Shown here: positions 18,588-30,948 of the stretch, piece by piece | Position numbering within the stretch: position 1 is the stretch's first letter | Layout of the letters: the number at the start of each line of letters is the position of its first letter | Origin: Ligustrum vulgare | Lineage: Eukaryota > Streptophyta > Magnoliopsida > Lamiales > Oleaceae | Length of the DNA: 64,000 nt | Assembly: GCA_963555705.1 (NCBI GenBank) | Contig: OY743172.1 | Coordinates: 19,715,446-19,779,445 of the forward strand | Direction of reading: 5' to 3' | Made by a program: the position numbers and the translations under genes | Notes under the pieces: generated by a model | Seen by the model: only the letters and a program-made list of their open reading frames with translations | Told to the model about the DNA's origin: nothing | Database searches by the model: none

Positions 18588-21500
18588 CTATGAATGAACA
18601 AGGGCTAATATTTCTTTATAGACAACATTTTTAGTACATTTCGAATGTAATTTTGATTTTTCAGTTGGTTTTATCAGAACTTTTATACAATTACTTGTTT
18701 TAGCTCTAGATAATGCAACATATAACTGCCCATGTGAAAAGACAGGTTCTGGAAGATATAAACCAACGAAATCAAGAGTTTGTCCCTGGGCTTTGTTTAT
18801 TGTCATTGCAAAGCAAGGACGAATAGGAAATTGAGTTCTTTTGAAAGGAAACGAATTTTTTTCACTTTGAATGGGTATAAATGGTATTCTTGGCAAAAAA
18901 ACTTGTTTACCGCAATATTCCCCTATAGAAATTTCAGCATGAATAACATTGCTTTCAAATGATCGACAAATTAATCTTGTACCATTGCATAGTCCTTCTA
19001 AGGGGTTAATATTCCTAAGTAATATAACAGGACAATTTGTTTTTAGTACAAGTTCATGTGGTGGAATACCATTTGGAGTTAATGTATTTAAGAAATCTTC
19101 ATGGATGCTTTGATCTATTTTTTCTAATGTTTCATCATAGCTATAATATGTAAAAGTTTCTCCTGGTATTTCTTTAAGTAAAATGTTGTTGATTAGATCT
19201 ACGCATTCGTTTTTAGGAGTTAAAATTACTCTATTAACCATTGTATTTAAATTTGTAATATAATTTTCCAAATTTGGGAACACAATATTTATCAATTTTT
19301 TCAATGATTTATGTTCTTCTTCAAACGGTATGGTTATTTCATTAGCAAGTGTAATCATGTTGCATGTATGTTCTGCTTCAATTCCATCACCAATATTAAG
19401 TAACATCTTAGAGAATAATGGATCTGATTGTGCTCTCATATTTTGAACCAATTGGAATTGTGTAAAATGTGGCCACAAGTTAGAATGTACTAAACTTGCT
19501 AGCATTATCTGGTTTTTGTTTCCTCTCTTAATAACAGGCAAAACTTGTCTAAAATCACCACCTAAAACAACCACTTTCCCACCAAATGGTAAATCACATT
19601 CATTAATATCTCTAAGCATTTTATCTACAGCTTCAACAGCATAACGATGCACCATTGGTGCTTCATCCCAAATTATTAATTTGGCAATTCGAAACAAAGT
19701 TGCTAGTGCAGATTGTTTACTAATTGAACATGTAATGTCATTAGTTATTTCTAATGGAATTTTGAATCTTGAATGTGCAGTTCGCGCTCCAGGCAACAAA
19801 GCAGCTGCCACTCCCGAAGAAGCAGTAGCTAATGCAATAAGATTTTTTGACTTAATTGTTGTAAGTAATGCTTTATATAAAAATGTTTTACCAGTTCCAC
19901 CTGGACCATCTATAAAAAATAATCCAGGTTTGTTACTAAATACACATTCCAAGATTTTATCGTAAGCAATTTGTTGTTCTTCATTTAGTAAATTCACATG
20001 CATAATATCATCTTCTGTAAAAACATTTATCATCTCTTCATCGATTATATTTACTAATCTTTCTTCTTCTCCTATAGTTATTTGAGAGGATATAAGGCAA
20101 TATTCATTTATGTTCTTACCACTTTGTTCCAATACATGATTAATATCATGTAAAGCTTTTATTTCTGCTTCTACAATGGACAAACCTTTTTCAATATAAT
20201 CTTCACACGTGAAATTTCTAAATTTAATCCATAAAGATTTTGGATTATCAGGACCACATAAAGTTAATATAGTAGCAAATAAACGTCGTAAAGAATATGG
20301 CATTTGATAAGCAATTGCTTCACTTAAACAAAGCTCACAATAATTGTCACCATTCAATAAACCATACGCAATAGCAGCTTCACGAAAAGATGGCATACAA
20401 ACATTATTTACTGTTTTTAAACTGTCGTATGATGTTGGTCCCCGAATATGATTAAGCAGGATTCGTAGGTAATATCTTTCACCTTCAGCTATATTGGCTG
20501 TAACTAATCTCCCTATAACATTTCCACGTTTTCTCCTAGTCCACACTTTACCTTGTGCATCCCATACAAAATATTTGGGAAATTCTCTATATAACAATTG
20601 TTTTGCTAATTCATTACTTGTGTTCATTTTAAAAAATTCAATTAGCATTGTAACTTTTCTATAATTTGTATCAACTACATTTGATAAATTCTCATAATGT
20701 TTATAAGTAACGAAATGATTATTTTCAAGATGTAATTGTAATGATATAACTGATGGAGAAATTTCATCAGATAGAATAAATCCGTATATTCTCCACATTG
20801 CTTCAGGTGGCGAAATCCACCTAGCAGATTGATATTTTTCAATTTCATCGATGACATCATTTTCGTCATTATTTACAGAAAAACTAATTCTATCATGTCC
20901 TTTGTACACATATTTATATAGATATTTTACAGCTTTTACAGTTGAACATACTTCTACATTGATATGACAATCATATTTAGCAGATAAATAAGGATTGTAA
21001 GGAACACCCATTGATTATTTAACAATTGTCCTCTAACAGTAACTGTTTGATAATCATTACGACGTCTATAATTTGGGTAAGAGTTCTCTCCTAAAAAAGT
21101 TTTCATAGTAAATTCTTTAGGATATTTATTCTTACATTTTCCTTTCTTATTCATACAAACATTATTTAAATTTAAAATTCCGCATGGACCATGCATCATA
21201 TGTTTCACCACAATTGAATGTAAATGAGGGTTTTCATTTTTGTTTGGTATTTCACAACAAACAATTTCGTCAATTAAATCAACGTTAGAAATTTTGAAAC
21301 CTGGTTTTAAAATTAACAAAAAGTGAGCATGTGGAAGTCCTCTTTTTTGAAATTCTATTACATAAATATAAGCAGCTACTTGCCCAAATATTTGTCTTTG
21401 TATTAAATCAATTTTTAATTCCTCTAATTTATCCCTAAAAATTCTAGCAATAAAATCAGGTCTATTTTGACTAATATCATTGTATTTTAATTCTTTTTTT

Positions 21501-23250
21501 ATTTCATCCCAATTAGGATTACAAGTTATGGTTAAAAATATATCTGGTTTACCAAGTTTTTCAACTAAGGCCATTGCATCCATATATCTTTTTTTCATAT
21601 CTCTAGGACCACCAATAAAAGAAGATGGCAAAATAATTTTTCGTCCAATTTTGTATCCTCTACTTTCTCCACTATCTACACTATCAACAATTCCTTGATA
21701 AAGTTCAGCACGTATTTCACTTTGATTTTTCCTGAAATAATCTAATCTACTTGTTTCTATTTTAACATACATATCAACTGCATATTGTTGAAACAATCGA
21801 CCAGCATGAAGCAAAATAGACTCAGTTGTAGTTCTAACCTGTAATTTGTAACAATAATACTCTCTGTATGAAACTTGTAATCTTTTGTTTGTCATCTTCA
21901 AAACTATAAATAAAAAACAAAAAGTAAACTCAATGGATAACATTAAACATGGCAGTAAATTAACGTAAATTGTAATATATTAACTTTAGAATAATCACCT
22001 GTATTTTCGTTTGTAATTAACTTATCAACAGAATTTACAACATTTATGTCTAACAAATTTTCTTCTATATTTTGATCGTGAACACTATTTGGTTTGCATT
22101 TTTTAATACCTTCGTGCCATCCAGATTCACCAAAAGGAAATAGTAATGGATATTGAAGAGGATCATAACAACCAAAATAATAATGTATTCTGTGTAAAGT
22201 ATTGTCATGACAATATATTGATATATCTCGTGCTCGAATGTCAGCAGATGGATCTTCATCGACCCAAACTGCAGCAACTTGTGATGATGAAGGTGTATTA
22301 TATACCCTTTGATCAAGTCCTGGGTCACTTCTAATATGTATTTTACATAAATCTAAACAACTCATGTCACTTAAAGAACGAAAAAATCTACAATATGGAT
22401 TAATTTTTAATATTTCTACTAATTTATGCAACATATGTTCACAAAATTTATCAGATTTTTGCAATCTATTTTGTATTTCATTTTCTGTATCGTAAAAATA
22501 TAACTGTAAATATGATGGATTCTTATCAACTGGTAAAATAGGGTTTATGTAATGATAAACCTGCCCTTGAATTCTAAACGTGTATATACCTTTATATGAA
22601 GTACTTAATTTTTTATCATATTTTACACCAAATGATGTAAATGCAAAATGATTATTATAATTACGTACATTATTTTTAAAATGCAATGCTTCATCAGAAT
22701 TGGTAGTATACAATGTATGCAATTCATTAGGTAAAGAGTTGATTTGTAATTTCACTTTTCCATCACAACAACAAAAACCTTTGCTTTCTCTCTCAAATTT
22801 TTTAGCATTGCAATATTTACAAATTGATGGTGCTTCTAATACATGACTTTTCAGAGGAATATTTGTTACAGCAAACTTTTTACCATATTGATCGATTCGT
22901 AATTTATTTTCTACAACATAATTTATCATTTCACTACTTTCATTGGCATTTTGATCGTTTAGATCTTCATCATCAATATTATCATCTATATTTAAAATCT
23001 TCTCATTAGCCTGCATGTGGTCTACAATGAAAAACAAAATCTTATATGTAAGTATATATAAAATAAACAATAGTACAAAACTTATGTTCATATTCTAGAT
23101 TAATCAAAGCTCACCGGGAAACTTTGTACTCTGAAGTTGTTGCGTTCGCATGGTCCTCTTGGGTTGGAAATTTCGATGCTCGGCATATAACTCTCTTCTA
23201 CGTTTTCTTTGTATTTCCTTTTTTTTCTCTAAATTTGTCTCAATATCCAT
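18588..23250 (-). CDS. Helitron Rep-helicase (RepHel), three exons, one frameshift
   Basis: Exon 1 is 23250-23115, exon 2 23021-21999, exon 3 from 21903; all joins have GT/AG sites and matching phase. Exon 2 has a Cys-rich finger (C-K-Y-C ... C-C-C-D-G) and the Helitron-like N domain. Exon 3 has the HUH motif G-L-P-H-A-H-F-L-L, an M-M-H-G-P-C-G block, then the paired tyrosines in K-Y-L-Y-K-Y-V-Y-K-G. The PIF1-type helicase has Walker A G-P-G-G-T-G-K-T, W-D-E-A-P, G-G-D-F-R-Q-V-L-P-V and a final Y-V-A-L-S-R-A-K-T. The total is near 1490 residues, the usual size. Near 21010 the frame shifts between N-N-Q-W and V-P-Y-N-P-Y, so the frames 21903-20954 and 21011-18588 overlap. The gene nicks and unwinds DNA for rolling-circle transposition. 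Apart from that frameshift all motifs look intact. Confidence 0.9.
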
Positions 23251-24461
23251 TAGCTATACAGTAAAATAAAATAGTAATCATTAGTTTCTTTCTCAACTAA
23301 TTGGAAGGAGATAAAAATATACAATGCATAACATAAGAGCAAAAATACAATTTACAAACCCATTCCAGTTTTATGTAATATCTATTATAAAAAAATAAAA
23401 TTATGACATACTTTAAAGAAAATGAGCAATTATTTTTATTCCCCATTTTTTTAATGCAAATAGAAATGTTCTATAACAAAATACAACAAAAGGCAAAAAT
23501 TATAACATATTTAAAATCTTATTTTAAGTACAATTATAATACTCCAATAAATAATTTATACAATGCTTCCAAATTGATTTAACAATGAAAGAGCAACTGA
23601 ATGCAAAACAGTTAAGTCAATGCCTTGAAGTGCATGTTTCGCATGAAGTATGAGGTTAGTCATCTTTCCTTCAACATAACTCACTTTATGTTTGTCACAA
23701 AAGTAAATAAATATATGAATAAAAGAAGGTAAAATAAGAAAGTAGAAGTCCGTGATTAACAGTGCGAAATGACGTACTTCAAAATGGATACAACAAAGAT
23801 GAAAATTGAACACATTTCAAACATGACTATGATGCGGAAAGTATTGACGTTCAAACACAAATGAAAAAAATTATTTAACAATTGTAACAATTAACTGGAA
23901 ATTACACATGCGTAATGCAATATCTTTATTTAATGACAATACTAATATCAATCAGATAAGGCTTATCCTGAAGATCAAATGTTTGGATTTTTCTAAGGTA
24001 ATGGATTCCAAGACTAAAATTAAAGTGCAGACATAAAGTTCATACTGTGAAGTGTGATGAATTGAAATCTTTAAGAGCTATTCATACAAAAATGAGATAA
24101 AATATATAGTTGAAACATAAAACATAAAGAGATCCTGAATATAAATTTGAATTTAACCAAAAACAAAGCAAGATTACACTTTCTCCCACAACTATAAATT
24201 TAGGTGATCCCATGAGATGAGCTGAGAATATGAAAGAAAATGTATGCATTATAATATGAACACAAGGAAAAAAGAGAAGAAAAGGTAGAATCAATATCTT
24301 CTGTAATTATTATCTTGAGACTAAAAGATTACTTGAAACCAAATGGTATTTAAACTGATGTCTCTAGATGCATTTTCCAAACAATGTATACACAGACTTG
24401 GAGAGGGAATAAACTCATAAAATAAGTTCAATTTTTACATAAACATTTATGTAAAAGTTAA

Positions 24462-24626
24462 GGCTTTGTTTGTTAAAATTTTTTTTGTTTAAAAACATAT
24501 ATTTTTATGTTTTCAAAGTAAATATACGATCGAAAAGTGGAGAGAGAAAATGTGTGTGGTTAAAAAGTAATTCGGGAGATTGTGTTGTAAAAAACATGTT
24601 TAAAAATATATTTTCCAAACATAGGC
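24462..24626. mobile_element. Tourist-like MITE in Helitron 1, 165 bp
   Basis: It begins GGCTTTGTTTGTTAAAA and its other end reads GCCTATGTTTGGAAAA in reverse complement, with TAA on both sides (24459-24461 and 24627-24629). A related but endless copy is near 42567-42714. It inserted after or during residence in the Helitron. Confidence 0.75.
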
Positions 24627-25492
24627 TAAAACTTCAGCACAATAATTTCATAAATTTCAGAAAAAAGCAGCAACATATCTCCAAAGATTTGTTTCAAATC
24701 TAGAAATTAGAAGGTAAGGCCATCCAACCATTAGGAGCACTTCTTGAGCTATATAGTAGCTCACTGCATTATATGAGGTTTTGAAGACAAAACTTATCAA
24801 ACATGCCAACAACAATGCACATATCTTCAATTTCAAACAAACAGGCATTACACATGCTTTTACTTATTTTTTGGGCGCGTCCAAATACACTGGTTTCTTT
24901 TTAATTCGATTTCTAATTTCAAGACATTCGATGTACAATAACATGCACATATATAAGCTATATTCACTGATATATATAAAAATTAAATGGCAAATTGAGA
25001 AGTTCTTTTTCTGCGACATAAATATATAGGAAAGTGAACAAAGAGAGACAATAGAAGTGGAAGAAATTAAATTAAAATGGAACCTTTAACTTTTCAATCA
25101 CGAGGGGATTAAATTAGATATCAATTATCATTGGATAAATTAACTAAAAAACACCTAAAACACAAATATAATAGATAATATATAAAAAAGAAATAAAATT
25201 TGTAAAAGTTTCACACTTTATAATTCTACTATGCCAAATAATAATAATAAAGAAAAAAAATCCTCACAAGTTGAACAAATTCATCCAGATAAGTAAAAAA
25301 CACACATCAATAGATCCAAGGAAAAAAAAACCCCACACATCAGTAGATATAATCAACAGATCCAAAATATAAAGTTATCTGAATATGAATGAGATTAGAC
25401 AACACGTTGTAGGAAATAAATACCATTCTCAAATTTGTGTCTCGACGGACTGAATAATGTCAGTAGCCTCCAAAATCTGTTAGAACCAACCC

Positions 25493-25588
25493 TAGAACAT
25501 GGAACACAAAATAAAACGAGGATTAAAAAACTTGCAAAAGCATAGAAAACCCCATTGCATATTACACAATCGAAACAGGGTTAAACTC
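25493..25588. repeat. 96-bp direct repeat, copy 1
   Basis: The run from tagaaca to ggttaaactc is repeated at 25855-25950 with one mismatch seen (T here, G there, at the eighth base). The intervening sequence is not repeated. Confidence 0.9.
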
Positions 25589-25854
25589 CCCAATTGTTGT
25601 TTCTCAAACAGATAGTTTTCTCTACTCCGTATCCAAGCCCAGGTAATTTGACAATTTCTCTCTAAATGCACCCTGTCTTTCTCTTTAATAATTTTTCGTT
25701 TGTACAAGTGAAAGGAATTTCAAATAAAAGCTTCTAGCTAGAGAAATTAACAGGGAAAGAGCCCATATATCAAAATTGGCTGATAACGGTAGAGAGAAAT
25801 AAAGAAAATAGATATTAGCTAAAACGACATCTTAGAGGTTTCGTTTATTAATTT

Positions 25855-25950
25855 TAGAACAGGGAACACAAAATAAAACGAGGATTAAAAAACTTGCAAA
25901 AGCATAGAAAACCCCATTGCATATTACACAATCGAAACAGGGTTAAACTC
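25855..25950. repeat. 96-bp direct repeat, copy 2
   Basis: Near-identical to 25493-25588, offset 362 bp. The high identity indicates a recent duplication within the Helitron 5' region. Confidence 0.9.
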
Positions 25951-26410
25951 AGTGTATGGAAATATAAAAAAATCTTCATACAAACACACATATAGTCGCA
26001 ATCACACATGAATATGCAAAATACCTTACGAAATTTGTAAAGCCCAAACTTAGATTCTCGATCACAAACGTAAAGGGCAAATTTTTTTTTTTTTATTGCA
26101 CAACCCAAAATCACCCGATTGAAGTTCGAGAGATGAACAAAGAAAATTAAAAAATCACCATCATATCCTCCTTTGTCGGCGGTGAACACGAATTGAGTAC
26201 GGGTAGGGATTTGGTGAAGATATAAACGAGAAGGTAACCTCTGTGTATTTCACTATTTCGTTTCGCAGCCACGGGAACTAAACTGTAAACGATTAGGGTT
26301 TTGCAAAGTTGAGAAATGTAAATATTTATACTCCCGTTTTAAAAAAAAAAGGGGGGGGGGGACTAAACGACATCATTTTGGTCGAAAATTTGAACAGTAA
26401 ATTTCCATAC

Positions 26411-26433
26411 GGCTCTTATATATTAGTAGAGGA
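26411..26433 (-). other. Helitron 1 5' terminus
   Basis: The minus strand reads TCCTCTACTAATATATAAG, a typical plant Helitron 5' end with TC at the first position and a CTACTA-type block. Host A precedes it. Helitron 2 starts with a comparable CACTATATATAAATGGGAG block. Confidence 0.82.
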
Positions 26434-27635
26434 TATATATATCCGTATCTCTCTAAAACCGTATACAAAGAGAGAGAGTAGAGACCAAGGGCGGAGACAG
26501 AGAGGGAGAGGAAGTGCGACCAGGAACCTCGCAAACCGGCGAAACACCGTCGCAGAGTGGCGATGAACGGCGGCTAAGAAGTGGTTCAAATTTGAGGGAT
26601 TGGGTGCGGGTTTTTTGTGCGAAATCGTGATTTTTGGGCAGTTAATCAGAGCTACGATTCCGACAATAACTCCGGTCGAAGCGGCCTGTGTTCAAGGTGA
26701 GTTGTTTGGTTAGTTTATTTCTTGGTTTTGGGCTCGATTGGTTGTCATAATCGAAGTGGGCAGTGGGTGGTACTGGTGTATTGGTTGCGGTGATTGCGGT
26801 CGTCGAAGTGATGTTGGTTGTATGTCCCGGTGATGGTGAATTATTGGTTTGACTGGTTTTGATTGATTTGCAGTTGGTGGTGAGGTTGTTCTCGGTGATG
26901 GTGGTGGTGAAAATTGGACTTGGTGTTGAGCAGCTGCGGTGGTTTTTGGTTCGGTGTGGGCTGACCATGTGGCGGTGTTGGTGGTAACAGTGGTGGAAGC
27001 AGCGACTTTGGTTAAGAAACTGATTGAGGCAGTGGTTGGTTTGAGTCGATGTAGGTGGTGATGGGCTCTTACCGTGAGTTGGGTGTTGGGAGGACCGGTG
27101 GAGTGGCTGTTGAGAGGGAGAGGTTGATAAGGAAGTGGAAATGCAGCTTGGGTTTTTTGGTTGTGGGGTGTGCTGATGTATAAAGAGGGGTTGGGAAATG
27201 TGAGAGTATGGTATGGGATTGATGTGATATGTGGGAGTTGGTGGTGTGAAATCTTGACAAGCAATGCACGTAATTTGAGAAAAATAATACGCGTGAATCA
27301 ACTGGGTCAGAACAGAATCTGATGAAATGAGCTTGATGAAATTTTGGAATTTAAAATGATTTTGAAAAATAATAATTAAAATACATAATTAAAATAATAA
27401 AATTTTGAAAATTCGGAATTTAATTAAAATCAAATTGACTCGATATTTCTCGACTTGGCTAGACGAACGTGTCGCGACGTTAACATAAAAATGGGTGAGA
27501 TCACAGGGGCACGCTTTTCGAAACTTTGAAATAATTATTAAATTGCGTAAAAATTCTCGGTCGCTACAACGTTGAACCACCAGCGAAGGCCCAATAGGGG
27601 CCCAATGGACCTTAGCTCATGGCTAAAGTTTAGGA

Positions 27636-28248
27636 TGTCACCTTGGGCCAACTTCTGAGGTGGGATAGCACGTGAACTTCTTTGGCCGAACTAATTTATG
27701 TATTAGCCGATGTGCTTTACATCTAGCCGAGTTACTTTACGGTGACATCTCAAATGGGTGATGAGATAAGGGATGGAGTCAGAGATGTGACACTGCATTT
27801 ACCAAAAAGTGACAGGCAACCATCCCCTACCAAACGTAGCAATAATTACTGTCCAAAAGCAAGATTTTCCTTTCCAACAGTTAGGGTAAATACACGTATA
27901 AAGTCCACCACGTGTCGCCATCCAAGACTATAAATTCCTCTATAAATAGGACGCTCCTCCCACCTTATAAGGGGTTAGCAATCTGATACACTTGACAAAA
28001 TATTTTATTCTCACTCCCTTTTATATTTTTTACACACTTATATTTCCCGCACCCAATTTATATCTATTTGAAATGGGCACTGACTTTAGAAACGGAGTGC
28101 AAATGGGAGACACATCGGCCCTCTTTGCAAACCGATCGTTTATCGTAGTGCGCAGGAGATCCATGTGTCAAAGAGGAAGGAGCTGAGACCTGGTTGTCCA
28201 AGGTCCAGCCGGATTTTGTGGTCAACATTTTGGCACCGTCTGTGGGAA
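27636..28248 (+). repeat. probable LTR and primer site of a different gypsy lineage
   Basis: The end of the LTR is clear: GGTCAACA at 28227, then TTT and TGGCACCGTCTGTGGGAA (28231-28248), a primer site type common in Tat/Athila-like gypsy elements. A plant TATA box, ctataaatagga, is at about 27940-27951, followed by a CT-rich leader. The left border is uncertain; TGTCACC at 27636 is the best candidate. After the primer site only about 170 bases of possible internal sequence remain before another LTR, so this is a fragment. Confidence 0.6.
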
Positions 28249-28420
28249 ATCATACTGCTAACTAGAAAAACGCATGGTAAAAAGCTACTCACAGAAAGGA
28301 AACCTTGAAAAATGGCGAATAACATCTTGCAAAAGAGCAGAAAACTACAAGAACTTTGAAACATAAGTTTATTAACCTTGAAAAAAGCGTGAAATTTTGA
28401 AACATAAGTTTAACAACTAA

Positions 28421-29313
28421 TGAGATTCGAAGCGCGGAAGAAACGCCGAAAAGTTCCGAACCCAAATTGTGGTTGGACGGATGAATCATGACCCGATATT
28501 CAGGACGCGATGGCTCGACGATGCGGAATAAAGAACCACGACTTTCGAAACGCCACAAGGATTTGTCCAATCTCCCTGATAAGTTTCTGGTTTTGAACGC
28601 CACAAATACTCTCACGAATATTTGATAAGTTCGATTGTCGAACGCCACAAGAATCACTCTTGATAAGTTCTAAACATATAGGAAATCTACCTATAAAATT
28701 ATTGAATCACTCAATAAACTGTTTATTCAAATTCAAAGTCTCAAAACTAAACTGTCTTTTTTACAATCATGGAAAAGAATATAGATAAGCAAAATAACAT
28801 AGCCGCTAATTGACTCAAAATAGAATTCTAATTAAACTAGAATACTAAATTAGGAAGGAAAAAAAATAAAATAATAAATAAAAAAAAAATAATAAATTTA
28901 AATAATTAAAAATCCTCGAAAATCTTGACGCTACTCAATTACGGCCGTGAAGAATACACTTACGGCCGTAATGGCCTCTCGGATCCAAATTTGCTACTTT
29001 AGTTACGACCGTAACTTTCAGACTTACGACCGTAAGTCTTGTTCTGTTGAATTTCTTCCTTTTTCCCCGATAGTTGGTTACGGCCTTGATAATAGCTTTT
29101 ACGGCCGTGATCATAAGAGTTACGGCCGTGAAGGATCTTCATTACGTCCGTAATGACGTTTCTGCACAAATAATTTTGATTACTCAGCTCGGCTTGATCC
29201 TTTCATCTTCTCGGCTCGATTCCAATATGAAACTTACTCCATTTTGCACGTAGATCACTGTCGTATTGCCGATGACTCAACTTTTCCTTCGATGTCTGGT
29301 CCGGATCATATCA
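28421..29313 (-). repeat. 3' LTR related to the left-edge gypsy element
   Basis: On the minus strand it starts TGATATGATCCGG at 29313, right after a purine tract (AAGAGAGGGAGTA), and aligns with the LTR at 828-1711 over nearly its whole length. It keeps an array of TTACGGCCGT-type words at 28940-29160 (about eight, some changed to TACGACCG). The other border, near TGAGATTCG at 28421, is approximate. The internal side to the right is truncated. Confidence 0.75.
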
Positions 29314-29510
29314 TACTCCCTCTCTTGAAAAGGATTCGACCTCGAATTTAATTTTGATCGACTTTTCAAACTACTCCTGCTTTTCTGGGCTCGATGATCA
29401 TGCTTATGTAAAGAAGAAGATGAGGTGTGAGATACTGTAGACAACAGTAATGCTGATAAATGAGATGCAATGTCTATTAGGTTGGCATCGAGCATGTTCA
29501 CGCCAATGGT
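29314..29510 (-). pseudogene. 3' end of gypsy pol of the truncated element
   Basis: Before the purine tract the minus strand encodes S-R-S-N-P-F-Q-E-R-E, the same terminal motif as in elements A and B (S-R-S-N-P-F-Q-E-G-G). It stays open into the LTR. About 190 bp of internal sequence remain before host-like DNA starts near 29510. Confidence 0.6.
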
Positions 29511-29739
29511 ACGTTATTCTTGAAAAAAAAAAATAGAGAATATCTATATCTTTTGCTTTCATATGTGGAAAATGTGATTTTTACAATTGATTGCAGTGAC
29601 CTAGGCTGTTTTCTGAGGGTAACCATGAAATTTTACAAGTTACAGATTGGTGAGATGCAACATGATGGTACTCACAACTGGAATGCTTTAACTTCTATTA
29701 ATGTAAACATGGGATAAGAAAAAGACTAAGTTGTGCATT

Positions 29740-30200
29740 AGTTGTGGTCTTATCATCGCTTCCTAATCTTGATGCATGGAAAGTAGGGATTGAGGTAGAA
29801 GAGAAGATCAAATGGTATGGGCTTGAATTTAATCGGATTCTGAAGAATGCATTGATCAATGTGCACACAAGATGCAGTTATTTGACAGGAGCTCATGCCA
29901 TTTTTGATGAGATGCTGGAGAAAATTTTTGTGTCATGGACAGCAATTATAAGTGGATACAAAATGCATGGGCATGGAAAGATTGGTTTGGAGCTCTTTGA
30001 TGAGATGACAAGGGCAAGTATTCAACCGATAGGTTAGTGTTTGCTAGCATTCTGTCAACATGTAATCATGTCGGGTTGACAAAGAAGGGTATGGTTTGAA
30101 TCCTGGTTCAGAACATTATCTTGGGTCGTGGATTTTTTAGGTTATCCAGGACAACTGCAGGAAGCTCAGAAACTAATTGAATCAATGCCAATTTTGTAAA
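29740..30200 (+). pseudogene. PPR protein gene fragment (PLS/E type)
   Basis: The frame 29744-30037 reads L-I-N-V-H-T-R-C, A-x-x-I-F-D-E-M, V-S-W-T-A-I-I-S-G-Y-K-M-H-G-H-G and L-E-L-F-D-E-M, the repeat pattern of plant pentatricopeptide-repeat proteins. After a stop at 30035-30037 the other frames continue the family pattern: S-T-C-N-H-V-G-L-T-K-K-G-M, then E-H-Y-L and a final L-I-E-S-M-P. Stops and frame changes show it is dead. Functional relatives act in organelle RNA editing or processing. Only the C-terminal repeats remain. It lies next to a truncated gypsy element. Confidence 0.85.
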
Positions 30201-30204
30201 TTAA

Positions 30205-30948
30205 TGATAATTTCGTAAATTATCTATAAAATTTCTACGAGATAGGTTTTTTATTTTCTTTTATAAATTTGTATGTGATTTGGGTGGTTTTCAATTGTAT
30301 AGTAATTTTGTTTAGCAGGGTGCCATTGAAGGTATTGGCAGTGAAGATTATATGAATATTTTCTTGGAGTTTTGACGTTGAAGCCGATTGTAATTAGAAG
30401 AATCGCCTGATTGTTATGGTCAATGAAATCATTTGCATGTTAATTGATGTTATTGGTTGTAATAATGCATGAAACTAGATTGTGAAATGATGAACATTCT
30501 AATTTTTTTTTCACAATTTTTTACGTCCTTTTGTTTTGTTTCGATTTTTGTTAGAGTTTATTGTTATTGCAAATCGATTCATGTAGCATGAAAAGTGCAA
30601 CTTCTATAAATACTCTATTTGAGGATCTAAATCATACATTTTTTCGGCTAGATAGTATGGTTGGAATAACAAGCTAAATCAAATTTCGCATTATGTGTTT
30701 GAATTGATGAATTGTTTGTTAGTGTATTAGATATTATTTTTAATAACATGGCTCGAAATTGGATCAGATATGAGTGACATCAATTTTGGAGTTTTGCTAT
30801 TTTTTTTTTTTTTACTGTTAAATTTTTTAGCATTCAATCTAGAATCGACCTCCTAACGTTGTGTAAGGAAGTTTTTCAAAAATTGTACTACTCTTGATAA
30901 CAAAATTATTATTATTTAATACATTATATTTTATTAATGAAATATGTC
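30205..30948. other. spacer without recognised genes
   Basis: A gcagggtgccattgaaggta phrase near 30319 could be a leftover exon or 3' untranslated part of the PPR fragment, but this cannot be shown. The rest is AT-rich with poly-T runs and no motif. Confidence 0.45.

Larger units (their letters stand above)
23251..26410. other. Helitron 1 5' region without recognised genes
   Basis: This is AT-rich and about 3.2 kb. It holds the MITE at 24462-24626 and the 96-bp repeat pair at 25493 and 25855. Near the 5' end a minus-strand run of ten C and ten T (26341-26360) precedes an aaccctaatcg phrase. Minus-strand frames at 25492-25707 and 25854-26189 end in the same peptide only because of the repeat. 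No coding evidence is seen. Confidence 0.55.
13214..26433 (-). mobile_element. Helitron 1, about 13.2 kb, with Rep-helicase and RPA-like genes
   Basis: On the minus strand the 5' end is TCCTCTACTAATATATAAG at 26433 and the 3' end is CTAG at 13214, preceded by a hairpin. The flanking bases are A and T, as expected for insertion between A and T without target duplication. The sequence outside both ends joins into one LTR, which independently confirms the ends. It carries a Rep-helicase gene (23250-18588) and an RPA1-like gene (16179-13684), the standard cargo of plant Helitrons. The long 5' region (23251-26433) has no recognised gene and holds a MITE and a 96-bp repeat pair. The Rep-helicase has one frameshift, so this copy is probably not autonomous now. 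Confidence 0.88.
11731..27568 (-). repeat. solo LTR of a long-LTR Ty3/gypsy family, split by a Helitron
   Basis: The minus strand starts TGTAGCGACCGAGAATTTT at 27568 and ends GGGGGCGCTACA at 11731. The 5-bp flanks are ATGTT (11726-11730) and ACGTT (27569-27573), a target duplication with one C-to-T change at a CpG. The LTR aligns with the plus-strand LTR at 31296-34207 along its length: start, CT-rich gene-like middle, repeats of the ggggctaaaatga type, and the gtagactcrcccc and gagtctactgag blocks near its end. Without the inserted Helitron (13214-26433) it is about 2618 bp. No internal region is present, as expected after recombination between two LTRs. The length and the structure suggest a Tekay/Del-like chromovirus, but this lineage call is inference. 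Confidence 0.82.

Noticed and set aside
26642..27301. Long minus-strand frames rich in His, Thr, Pro and Ser (219 and 184 codons)
   Set aside because: They overlap in different frames, lie in a repetitive G/T-rich part of the solo LTR and have an equivalent in the other LTR. No protein pattern.
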